NCBI RefSeq assembly: GCF_001640805.2
Contig: NC_066842.1
Coordinates: forward strand, 24,141,598-24,205,597
Direction of reading: 5' to 3'
Length of the DNA: 64,000 bases
DNA from: Lates calcarifer
Lineage: Eukaryota; Chordata; Actinopteri; Centropomidae
The notes beneath the pieces are model-generated. The model saw nothing but the letters and a program-made list of their open reading frames with translations. It had not been told where the DNA came from and searched no databases. Below are positions 39,856 through 52,500 of this stretch, piece after piece (position 1 is the stretch's first letter; each line of letters opens with the position of its first letter). Made by a program: the position numbers and the translations under genes.

Positions 39856-40347
39856 GCTGGAATCTTCCTCTGACTCCTGAAACAAAACATTTACGATACT
39901 GTAATTGCCTGTGCTTTTAATGTTAAGCATTTGCTAATTGGAGGGCTGTGCAATGAATTCTTGCTGTTGTAATTAGGTCCGTTTTGTGGTGGTGAATGGT
40001 TGTTGTCATGCTGTTGTGTAGTGTGGTGGGGAAAAAGCAATGGCATGTCTAATTCAGGTTTTTTTCAGACTTTTTTCTTGTGATTTGACAAGTGAGACGG
40101 ATGAACAGGTCCTTTTCATGTTCTAGTTTTTGATGTCAGGAACTACTGAGACATACCGATGGTTTGCTCATCAAACAGGGCATTACACAAAAGTAACATC
40201 AGCATTAACTCAGCTTGGAACAAAATAGTCCCATTGATTCCTATATTCAAATAATTTCAAGGCCCTGAAAACATAGTTTCAAATATTAAGTATCTCTGTT
40301 GAACATTTAGATATTCATTACTAAATAAATAAGCAATAATCAGAGTC

Positions 40348-40757
40348 AAAGGAATAATTTGATATTTTGGGAAAATATACTTATTTGCTTCCTTGCAGAG
40401 TGTTGATGAGAATATTCATGAAACTCTGGCCCTGTTCAAAGGTAACAAGCAGTGCTAGAGCTCCCTAATGAACTTACCCTCATAATTACGCTGGTTACAT
40501 GACAACGTCACAGCGACAAGACTCTGGGAAGTTAATGCACCAACAGTCCAACATGTTACATGGCAGTGTGCTTCGGAAGTGCTGAGGTAGTTTTGGTTAC
40601 CTTTTGGACAGAGCAAGGCTAGCAGTTTCCCCATTTCCTGTCTTTGTGCTAAGCTAACCGTTTTTTGGCTCCAGTTATGTATTTATTGCATGAGTGGTAT
40701 CAATCTTCTCATCTAACTTTTGGCAAGCTTATTTCCCAATATGTTAAACTATTTCTT
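40348..40757. mobile_element. fish non-autonomous DNA element with ~65-bp inverted ends
   Basis: The left end aaaggaataatttgatattt with ttgggaaaatatacttattt is mirrored by the right end ggcaagcttatttcccaata, tgttaaactatttctt. Inside are ttgtgctaagctaaccg and ggacagagcaaggctagca, phrases common to a widespread fish repeat. A shorter relative is at 50234-50410. Confidence 0.65.
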
Positions 40758-42508
40758 ATAAAGCTGGTAAATGAAAAAGTTAAAATTCAAACACTCAGAA
40801 GCTAATCTGGTTCATTGGGACTCTGCAGGTCTGGTTTGATTAGAAATTCATGACACTGGCCTGACCTGTCCTCAGAATCCTGCCCACTTCAAACCAACAA
40901 AGGCACAAACAAAAAATACAAATAACAACCAAAATTCCTAACTGGCAGAAAATGTTGGGTTCATGCAGAACCGCATGTCTAAGAGTAAAAAATGCTATTG
41001 AGAGAACGGGTTTTCAGGGCCTTTAAGGAAACGTCTTGAATAATGGATCACTTAAACTGGTTTATGTATATAATAATAATAATTCTGCATTTTCTTTTTC
41101 CCCCATTAGGCTTTTGTAGGACTAAATGTTTGTTGTTTTTTTGTTTCATGACATGGGTCCAAATGTGTAGGCTGAGGTTGTGATTACATTAAGACTGTCA
41201 GTGTGTCAGTGTTCATTTATAATGTGATGCTCACGTGGTTCCAGGGGTGACTGTTGTTTTATCGCTCCTTTGAGCAGTATAATGACGACAGACCTTTATG
41301 CTGAGTTTCAGAGGGAGGAAAAGGAGTTCTTGCCACAGTGTTGATGTGAAACTCCAAAAACAATAAATCAATGGTGCCTTTTGTTTGTAAACCAAAAAGA
41401 AGGAATAAACTGTGTTTAATCCTCCTCCTGTTTCAGTTTGATTTCTTTTGCCTGTAGTAAAGTAGATGAGTGGTAACCAACCAAGACTCAAAGAGTGACA
41501 GCATGATTGACAGTGAAACAAATGAACCATTAGTCTCAATCTGTCCAGCTGACCTGCTTCCTGTGGTGCATAACAGATCGGTCCTCCACTTCATGCACTG
41601 TATCTGGAAGCCAGATTAAAGTGGAGGCTATTGAACAGCTCCATTAAGATTTAATGCTGCCATTCAGGATTATGCTCAACTCCATGAATGGAAGGATTGG
41701 CCTGTCCTCATTTTAGATGGCTCATATTTGATTTTCTAGAAGTGACTGGAAGAGCAATGTTTGTGGTAAATCCCTGGGGAAGACTGTCAGTGCCCTGCCA
41801 CAGCAACCTTGACTTGACACATTTACATATTTAGTGTCAAGTCAAAAACTTCTAACTATTTTGATCGGGGGTTGAGTTTTGGTTGTTCAAAAAGTCCTCC
41901 TCACATGAAAGCTTTGGAAGATCAGATGATGCCTGTGACTGTGTAAACCCATACAGGGACAGGTAACATGATTACTGCTTCACAAAAATGCTGTTGTGTC
42001 TGATCTGTTGCCCTCACTTGACTCTGGTTGCTAAGCAAAATGACGTTGGAGATTGTGTCTGGATATTGTTGCACACTGGAGAGGTTTTGTGTCTCACTGC
42101 AAGTGAAGAGGGTTGAGGGACAACAGCCATCAAAACTCATTTTAAAGAACAGGAGTTACCTGCTTACATCATCATCAAAAACTGATTTTGGTGGCTTAAA
42201 GCTAAAATAGAACAGCAGGATCAGGAAAATTAGACTTGTTCTGTATAAATGAAAATCTTGATATGAATTTATATTAATTATATACATTTTTTTAAACAAA
42301 ATGAACAAAAATTATGTAACAAAGAACAAAATAAATACTCATGTTCTATCCAAATTATGAGATAAAAAATCTAAAAAATTCTAGGATATTCTGCATCCTA
42401 ATTTGAAGAAGGTTTTGAGTGGGTTGTGACAAGATGAAGGATAGGTAAAACAGTTTTTTTATTGTGTTGTAGAGAAACATTTTTCTCACACTACGCATTC
42501 ACTATGCA

Positions 42509-42800
42509 GCTGTGGAGGTAGAGCAGTCGCCCACCAATCAGAAGGCCGGTGGTTCGATTCCCGGCTCCTCCAGTCTGCATGCTGAAGCATCCTTGGGCAA
42601 GATACTGAACCCCAAGTTGCCTCCGATGTTTGTCATCGGTGTGTGAATGTGTGTGCCTGTGCTAGAAAGCACTATTGTATAGAACAAGTGCTGTATGAAT
42701 GTGAGTGTGAATGGGGTGAATGTGATCTGTAGTGTGAAGTGCTTTGAGTGGTCGAAAAGACTAGAAAAGCACTTATATAAGTACAGTGTATTTACCACTA
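42509..42800 (+). repeat. tRNA-derived SINE-like repeat
   Basis: The tRNA-like head gtggaggtagagcagtcgcc carries a perfect polymerase III B-box ggttcgattcc at 42551-42561. The body has ccttgggcaagatactgaac and gtgaagtgctttgagtggtc, and ends gcacttatataagtacagtg before atttacca. This is a very common fish repeat. It would be transcribed from the + strand if active. Confidence 0.75.
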
Positions 42801-45395
42801 TGCACAGCTGGAGGAATGGAAATACATTGTGGATGGTGGTGAGACAGCTGCTCTCAGGTCTCAGAAAACAAAAACTATAAAATCTCAAAGGTGTCCTGTG
42901 TGTTTCTCACCAAAACTCAGTGCCTATGTTTGTGAACTGCTTCTCCTCCTTTACATATCACCTTTATCACATTACAAACAAAACAGGGACCACACAGAAA
43001 AACACTGCTCTGTGGCCCTACTCATTGTCAGAAACAAGGACAAGCACTGGGGACATTCTGCTGTCTCTTTATGAAGTCTAACTGGCTCTCTGACCTGCTT
43101 GATTAATGTCTGATATTACACACTCTGTCTTTTCCTGTTAGTATAAAATGGTAAAGTTTGCTGGATTTTTTGTTGTTGTAAACAGTGCTATAACGTGAAG
43201 TTCAGATTAGAGACATGGTGTTAGTATCTCATCATTTTGGCTCACCATTAAGATTTTTTTTTCTGTCGTGTAACTTTTTATGGTTTTTTTTTTCCTTTCT
43301 TTCTCTTCTGGTCACTCTTTTTTTAATGACTCATACACTTAACATTTTAGAAATTCTGTTTGACAATGATACTACAGAAACAGAAAAATGAAGACAGTAG
43401 GCAATGACTGACTGATCTGTTGACAGCTGGCCTCTCTTCATGTTTCTATCTGTTGTGTGGGCCTCGACACAGCCCTACAGTGATGGGAGCCCTCAGTATT
43501 TTATGCTCCTCCCTGCAGCACCTGGCAACAGCCACATGGCAACTGTGGCCCAGCAACCATGCCAAGCACTGAGTCATAACCAGCCGTGCACACCCAGTGG
43601 GGCCAAGGCCACTGGGCTGCATAAACAGGAACCAGTGGCTTACAGGGCTTAGAGTGGCAGCCCTGAGGCAGAAAACACACACGTACACGCTCACTCGGGA
43701 TCTCACTGAACGTCTATACTGTGTAAGTTAATGAATAGTTTATGAACAGATAGCAGGTTCACAGCACAGATACTTAAAGCTGCACCTCTCAATATTATAC
43801 ATTAACAATAGATCAAATGACTATGTGTAATATGAAAAGGGGCCATTCACAGTGACAAACCCCACATACAGTTAACTATGACTCTGCCGTTCCCCTCAGC
43901 TCCAAAGAATTTTTTAGCAGCACTGAACAGCAGACGAAGTTAGCTCATGAAGGAAGCCAAACATCCAGAGGAAAAAGAGCTAGATATGTTGCAGCAATAG
44001 ACTTAAATTAGAGTGAGTACTGGACTTGGATTGGTCAGGTGACCAAAATCACAAGCATCCTTGTAGCCAAACAAATATATGTTTAAAAGTTAAGAAAGGG
44101 AGAGAGGTAAAAAAAGAGACAAAAAAAGTTGGTAGGTTAAGTTAGTGTATTATTATTATTACTGTAAACAGCTGACTGTCAACACAGCTCATTTTGTTAA
44201 GAAGGGAACAAAAGGTTGCTGCACCTTGGCAAATTTATCATGTTGACACAAGCTGACTCTAGTCTTCTCCAGTTTTTAGAAGAGAATATCTATCTATATC
44301 TATAGTACCGTATTGTGAATTTTATGACTAACAGTAAAACATAGGCCTTACATTGTGTTTTGTGAGAGTCACCTTCAGACTGAAAGGAAGACCAGTAACC
44401 ATGAGCCACAGACAAAACTGAAATGTATGTCCTAATAATGCAGGTGTATATTTACATCGGTGTAAAAAATTGTCTCTTCAGTTTGAATGGATCTGTTTTC
44501 AAGGAAATATGCAACAATGAATAGATGACATTTGAAAAAAGTTCAGATGATCCACATCTCCTTCCTCCTCCTTCCACCTGCCCTTTCTTCCACAAAACAG
44601 ACACATAGTTGCAGGAGCTCTGTTTTTCAGTGTCGAGAGAGCAGAATGAAATTCTCCGCACTTTTCTCTGGACATTTGTATATGTGAGTGGCAGAAGTGG
44701 CTTGTGTTAGTTTTAGGAAAGTGACATTCTCTCCTCCTTACCATAACACACCCATGCTTCATAAAGACCTGCTGTCTGGTAAGTAAAAAAATAGTTTTCG
44801 AATGCATGTGGTTAAATCTGTCGCACCCAGCTTCAGCCATGTCTGACTAATGTCGCTCTCTTTACACAGATAGAGCAGTTAAATCATCACACAGTGACTA
44901 TGGTACGAGCCCTGTTTCCCGTATCCGGTCTTATAAAACTTTGCCTCAAAGGTCACACTACCACAGATTGTCTGGTATTTTCAGGCTTTCACAATGAGCT
45001 CCTTGACTCAGGGCGACAGTAAATGTTGTAAACCTGATGCATGAAAGCAAGAAACACTGAAAATGAAATTCTTCTCTGGAATGGTGACATAAATAGATAC
45101 TTTGCTTAAGCTTAGACATGAACAAAGACAAATGTACAACTAATGCTTTTCTTGTCTTTTCTCTTCCTCTGTCCGTGTCTACATCAGCACCTGTGTTCAC
45201 ATACACAGCAGTGACAGCTAGCCTTCCTGGAATCTTTGTCTGCTTTTTATGGCTGTTGTTGTGACGTTTGAAGTCACCAACCACCCACTGCCAGAGTTTA
45301 CTATCTTGTTAATGAGTATCCTCTAACACACACATCAGGGTCTGTAAACCCGTTTGTCTCCTCAGTAGGACCCAGTCTTGATGTGTGTATCAGTG

Positions 45396-48300
45396 ATGAG
45401 GACCGCTGCTGCTCTGCTCTCTTTCTGTTTTTGGGTAAACGCTGCCATCCATGCTGCTCGCACAGGTAAGTAACAGAGTAGAGACCAAACAGGGGAAGGC
45501 AGATACAACCTTACTCGTCTTTAACTGATACCTGTATGCAGTAACGATGATGCAACACTGAACAGAATACATGTGAGAGGTTTGAGAAGTTTTCATCTTG
45601 TCAGGTTCAAAGTGTGGACTTCCTCAGGTGTGGAACCCCATGGTTCAGTCCCTGAGGGTGGTTGGAGGGACTGAGGCCACATATGGCTCACACCCATGGC
45701 TGGTCAGTGGTTTACCTTTCTTTAATTCTCTCAGTCTCTATTGCTGAACAGTCATTTGGTGTTTTTTCTCATCCATAAGAATCTTTGTACTGTGACGGCA
45801 TTTTCTTTATATTTGCTGTCGTTGGAGTTTTGGCTTCTCCATCTCTTAAGCCCTGATGCATAACATTACATAACATTAATTGCTCCAGTTTGACATGAAC
45901 CCTTAATATGAAAGGTAAGATTGAAAACATAATGATAGTCCTGATGATTTGGGATACAGTGATTATTGTTGTTTTCATTATTAACTGCAGTGGTCATTTT
46001 TGTAAAAGCAATTGTAGTCAATTGCAGCTGACACTGGGCAAGAGGCGGTGTACACCCTGAACAGATCGCCAGTCTATTGCAGCACTGACTTACAGACACA
46101 AACAACCATTCACACTCACATTCACACCTCCAGGCAGTTTAGAGTCACCAGTTAACCGTACTGCAACAGGAACCTGATGTTCACTTAATATGACATGGGC
46201 TATTGTGGGAACTCATCAAAGGGGTTGTCTGTTCCTTGCACTGCTGTATGGCTCTCCATGTAATAGAGAGAACTTCAATTAGTTAGTGTAAAGGTTGCTG
46301 TGGGCTGTTAGGAACCTGGGAACACAGATATACCCCCAGTTTTCAGTTTCCCTGTTTAGCATAGCAACATGGGGTGGCTATTCTAGCTTCAAATATTTTG
46401 TCTTGCATCATCATTGAGCTAAATTACAGTGTCATTAGAATAATAAAAGCTATGAGGATGGTGTCTTTTTAATGAGTAAAGCATCATTATTCCCAGTTGT
46501 GCTGATGCTCCAAATGAGTCTTCTCTTGCCTCAGGCTTTCATCTGTACACATGGCCTGCTGTACTTTATGTATCTTATTTCTGCTGTGTAAATGCAATTT
46601 TCTGTCAAGTTTGTGTTATGTATGGTCAGGTTTCCCTACGGCTCAAGAGCTCTCATTTTTGTGGAGGGGCCATCCTGACTGACCGCTGGATAATGACTGC
46701 TGCACACTGCTTTGCATCAGTCTCAAAGTACTGTTCTTATCTACTTGTGCACCCTGTGCTTATTCCTGAATGGCTGATTGCATGAGGATCAGATGGAGAT
46801 GAACTGAATACTCTCCTCCTCTTTCCAGAGAGTTTCTCCGTGGTGTGAGAGTGGCAGTGGGAGAGTTTGACCGCAGAGTGGATGATGCAGAGGAGCAAGT
46901 CTTTCGTGTCAAGACTGTCTCAGTGCATGAGAAGTACCATCATGCTTTGCCTATGAGCCATGACATAGCTCTGGTAGAGTTGGATCAACACATCCAACTG
47001 GGCAAGTTTCTATTCAAATGATTAGTTTGATCAAATGATGGTGAGATGTTAAGACTGTTTACATTTTATGAAGTCAATGATATGTGACTTTTACTATAGG
47101 GGTCCATGTCCAGCCAATATGTCTACCTTTGCCAGATGAGAAAATCCCTCCTCAAACCAGCTGTGTTGTTGGTGGATGGGGCAGGATAAAGGAAAGTATG
47201 TAGTTTTCTCATTCCCACCAAATATTCTCAAACCAGACTGGAGTGTCTCTTCCACTGTAATTCATTGCATTGTTTATCTATTATGTTGTTCTATAGGGGG
47301 TCGTCTGCCTTTGGTACTGAGAGAGGTCCGGTTGGACTTGGTGGACCCAGCCAAATGTAAATATGTCCTCCAAACTGTCAAAAGTTCAGCTTTGAACCAA
47401 GGACCAGATCGGCCTCAGCCAGCCATGACAGTTCTGTGTGCTGGACCAGAGAGTGGAGGGAAAGATGCCTGTCAGGTAGAAAGAGAAATCTGCACCATCT
47501 ACCTGATTTTCCACAATGCTGCACTGCATTTAGTTCAAGAGCTACTGAAAGCAGTGACACTTCATTTATACATGGCCACTATAAATCTGTCACTTTATCC
47601 CATTAATATATGTTTCTTGAGAGTAATCCTTCATCCTCTCTCCAGGGGGACTCAGGAGGTCCTCTGGTATGTCCGGCAGAGTCAGGCGGAGGTCACTGGG
47701 TGGCGTTAGGCGTAACTTCCTGGGGTAAGGGATGTGGTCGAAGCTGGGGAAACAACAGCAGCCGCCCACCTTCCAGGAGAGGATCTCCAGGGATTTTTAC
47801 TGATGTCAGACTGCTGCTGCCCTGGATCAAGCGTAAACTGAGAGAGGGTAAGTAAGACTGGGCTATCATTCAGCCAAGCTGATTCTCTTCACAGGCACAT
47901 GACAGGATCATGACTTTATCTGTTTGTTTTTTCACCAGGGTCTATCTGGCTCAATAGGATCACACAGTCACAATGTATTGGGATATTTCACTGATGACAC
48001 AAACTGACTATCAAGTGACTATAATGTGTCAAAAGGCTCTCAGGTGACCCATTCAAAATACTGAGTGCCTGGCTTGTGTTAGGGTTAGAGGTCATGGTTA
48101 AAGTTACATTGTCTGTTGACACTTTCCTTAACTTCTATTTGACACCTAAATGCTTCACTACATTCAGCAGCTGGTCACTAACCTTGTGTCTCTGCTGTTT
48201 GGTGCTGGGCACTTAGTGTACACTGTGTTCATTTGAGACTTTTAGCCAAATACCTGCCAGCTGCAGCTGAAAACACTGTTAATGACAGCAGTGTTGGTGA

Positions 48301-49566
48301 ACCAAAAGTTGCTGCCAGCTGGTAACTACTGTGCAGCTTCTTTAGGTCATTCAGTACCTGGCTCAGGGACTCAGTAACAGCAGTGGCTAAAGGAAAAGAA
48401 TATATTATAGAGTAAATAGCCTGTTCTCTTTACCATTACAATATCACCAACCTGTCATATAATATGCTACAATGCAAACATGTGATGTTTGTTTGTATGC
48501 TTAATAAAACCAAATAATAATAAACTGTTTCAGAATACCTTGAAGTGTTTGACTGTCAGTCCAGACTAGCACAATAAAATAATGTGCACTCACCAAGCAC
48601 TTTGTTAGGAACACCTGTACATCTGCTTATTCATGCAATTAGTCAGTCGTATGGCAGCACGGCACTGCAGTGCATAAAATCATGCCAGATACAGGTCAGG
48701 AGCTTCAGCTCATGTTCACACTGAAAACACTGACTTTGAGATCAGATCTATTTTATTATTTTATATTTCATTTATGTATCTTCTTTAAATATACTTTTAG
48801 TCTGAGTTTTAGCCCTCTTTCATTTTCAATTGCTGTTTGTTATGAATGAACTGGCCAGTCTTAATTGCTACTAAATTTCATTGTACTCTGTGCAATGACT
48901 AAAAAGAATCTTGAATCTTGAAACTTGAATCTTGAATCCTTACGGCTGCAGTTTAGCCACCTTCTAATGGCAACCTCCAGCATGATAATGCACCACGTCG
49001 CAAGACAAAATTCAGCCCAAACTGGTTTCCTGAACATGATGGTGAGCTCAGTGGCCTACCACAGTCACCATATCTAATCCAGTAGAACATCTTTGGGATG
49101 TTGTAGAACAGGTGATTCACTGCATGAATGTGCAGCTGACAAATTATGAGTTGCAATCATGTCTACATGGAGCATCTTGTAGAGTCCATGCCATGAAGAC
49201 CATAAGTATTAGTATGATGTTCCTAATAAAGTGCTCAGTGAGTGTATATTGTGACTTTAAAACTTCACATCAGCAGTCATTGAATTTGAAAGGGAACCCT
49301 GCCAGTTCTACACATAGAAAACATTTTATTCTACTGTGATGAAAAGATGCTTCTGGCTGCATCCTGACCTACCAGGAGAGCGTTTCTGTATTTGTTTAAA
49401 TGAAGATTGTATTTGTTTTTCTATTTTCATCTTCTTCTTCTGCTTACTTTAGCTGATGGGCAGCAACAGGGAAGGACTTCACTGAGTGAGTTGTTTTTCT
49501 TTTCATCACAGCAACTCTTATTCATCTATATTTAATAATGTGCACATGCTTCTTTGATGTACCCAG

Positions 49567-49597
<31 letters not shown>

Positions 49598-52500
49598 AGA
49601 GGACTCTGCAGTGTGGAGGATGGGCCTGTAACTGACGGTGAGGGAGTAATCAGAAACCCTGCTCTGCACGGTGATCACTATGACAACAACGAGTAAGTGA
49701 CACCTCCGAGACAGAGAAAGTAGCTGTGATAACAAATTGTTGTAATTGTGGTCAAACAAAGTCAATGACAAACACATAGTGACCAAAAATGGAAATATAA
49801 AGATCAACATGCACATATTTATTTAGTGATTACTGATGTAGATAGTTACGTAAACTCCTTAAAAAGAAATGTTTGATTTTCAGTGCTGCAGTGATTTTGA
49901 AAGCTGGTTTGGCCAGGGCCAAAGACAGAAAGTCTTGTTGTTTGTGAATGGGATGGACGGATGGTTTTCAGATAAATCCTCTGTGTGTCTCTTCAGGTTG
50001 TGTGTGTGGAGTATCAGTGTCCCTCCAGGTTATAGTATTCTGTTGGAGTTTGAGCATTTTGATCTGGAGAGTGACTCTCACTGTCGCTACGATCGACTCA
50101 CTGTATCTGTAGGGACCCACAAGCCTGTTGGTGAGGTTCAAACACACATACACATAAAGACCAGCATGTTTACTCACATAAATATCTGATCAGAGCCACT
50201 CTGGACCTCTGGAAATGCACTAGTTGGTTATGTTAAAGGAGTTACATAGTTTTTGGAAATGTGCTCGTTTGCTTTCTTTCTTTCTGACTTAACTTTTACA
50301 AGAACAAAAATATAAGAATGCCTACTTATGAGAAGCAAACTGTCCTTGTAATACATTGCTGACTCCAGTTCTTACATACAGTATACCCATTATGTTGAAC
50401 TATTCCTTTAAACTCTTAATGAAAGGAGCCAAAAAAACAAAATTCTACAAATAAGGTAGAGTTGTTTGCAAAAGCTAAACTCTTCTACTAACTACACACG
50501 TACATACAGCACATACCAAAAGACACTATATTTTATCCGTCTTTGTTAATTATGCCTTTTTGTGTTTTGTTTTTATAGGGATATTCTGTGGAAGTGACTT
50601 ACGCAGCCCAGTGCTTCTAAGTCATTCCCAGAGTGTAACACTTCTCTTCTCCTCTGACATTAGCAGAGCAGGAAGTGGCTTCATCATTAGGCATCGTGCT
50701 GTCCAGGGACACTCTGATCCTGGTGGGAAATAGAACATACAATACACACACACACACAAGCAGGCAAATACAGTATATCTATGTATGTAATAGCATGTAC
50801 AGTACAACATTGCAGGCTGTATAGAGTATAGATTGTATAGAGTGTATATACATACTGGATATATAGTACATTAGTACACACACAGTCACCCACTGCTGTG
50901 TCTGTTGATTGTGGATCTCGTAGCAGCCTGGGAGTTGTGCAGGCAGATGTCACATAACACAATAATGAACTGCACAAAACATGCAGACAGACACACACAC
51001 ACACACACACACACAGATGTGTACTGAGTAGCAGTGGAGAGGATGGACCCAGCTGCTGATAATGTGTCTTTTATTCTCCGTGTGCAGATGAGTGTGTGTA
51101 TTTGTCTTAAACTGCTTTGTCTCCTGTAATTGTAGTAATGCTTGGCGTGCCGGTGTGTGTGTGCAATTAGGATGTGGGACAATTGTTCTGGTTGAGGATC
51201 AGACTGTCGTCCACAGTCCAAATTATCCACAATCCTACAGTAATGACTGCGTCCTCCGCTGGGTCATCTATGCTCCACAGGGTCATGTTGTGAAGGTGAT
51301 GCACTAAACTTTCCAGCTGACACTAAATGTTATATTGTCACCTTTGTCACAAACTGATAATCAAAGGCTGATTGGTGTGTTGTGTTTCAGCTTGATTTAG
51401 TTGATATTGAGCTGGAGGAGTCAGACAGATGCTTGTATGATTCCCTCACTGTCCTGGGAGATGTGGAACAAACAGAGGAGATAGGTAGGATGGATGAATT
51501 GAATGGCAGAACTCGATCAAGAACACTTCATCCCAAATTCAGTTTTACGTGCTTCATTCCATCATTTTCTCTCAGTCTTTTTGTCCTGGACTTTTGTCTG
51601 TTTCCCTGTCTCTCTCCTCTATCTGTTGCATTGCCATCAGATTCAAAAAGAATCTAACAATGCCTATAGTAAGAGGTTCTGTCATGTTTTGTGTAGTGGT
51701 GCTGTGTGGTGGCAGTATTCCTCCTCCTGTCTTGTCCTACCACAGTGTTATGGTGCTTCTGTTCACTTCAGACAGCAGCATCACACACAGAGGCTTCAGA
51801 GCTACACTAACATTCATCAGTCAAACAGGTATGTGCATAGTATGTGTGTTTAATGTGTGTGAACATTTTTCCTAACTAGTAAATCAGTGTGTGTGCATGG
51901 ATCACCTGCTGTCCACCAAGGTTTCATTGTGAGGTCTTATTGTCCCGTAATGGTCAAAATCACTGGTTCTCAGCTTTTATGGCTTGTGATCCTTGTGAGC
52001 CAAAGAATGACTACTCACGATCCCTTGTCCCAGGTATGTTTATGACATCTTCAACCAAAGAATGATTTTCCCTTTTCACATTGTTTCAGTTGAGTAATTA
52101 TAGAGTCCTAGAAATGTCAAACTCTATTATTTACAAGATGGCCATTAACTGTGCTTCTGGGTGGGTTAACACATGAACAGGTTGTGCTGGTGGTGAAGCT
52201 ACACCTGACCCTATTGGTTTGATACCAGATACCAATGTGTGTGGCTTAACAATGCTGTCTTGGTCAATGGGGGCAGTAATGAGCGGTCACAATACAAAAA
52301 TAGCCATTTCCAAAGCAACATAGATTCAACCATAAATGCAGCTGTAGTCTGAGCATATCCAAAGCCACAGCTTCATCCAGCATGGTCAGACAAAGCAGCT
52401 GCAGTTGTACTCAGTGTATACTGTATACTCTGTATACTGTCAGAGTGCAGCCTTTTAAAAGGAATGCCAAGCAATAAATGCATCACACCATCTCTTCTGT

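Larger units (their letters stand above)
39856..45395. other. far1-ovch2 intergenic region, no gene seen
   Basis: Contains two recognisable repeats (40348-40757 and 42509-42800) and an AT-rich stretch near 42240-42420. Open frames on both strands, such as 43440-43706 and 44499-44840, show no family signature or consistent splice borders. Confidence 0.55.

Noticed and set aside
42509..42600. Possible tRNA gene because of a perfect B-box
   Set aside because: The sequence does not fold into a full tRNA and continues into a repeat body, so it is SINE-like.
43440..43706. Open frames on both strands in a GC-richer patch between far1 and ovch2
   Set aside because: No signal peptide, domain or matching splice sites. 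Probably a compositional effect.
47176..47709. 177-codon + strand frame
   Set aside because: It reads through two ovch2 exons and their introns. The true exons are 47297-47475 and 47646-47847, and part is in the wrong frame.
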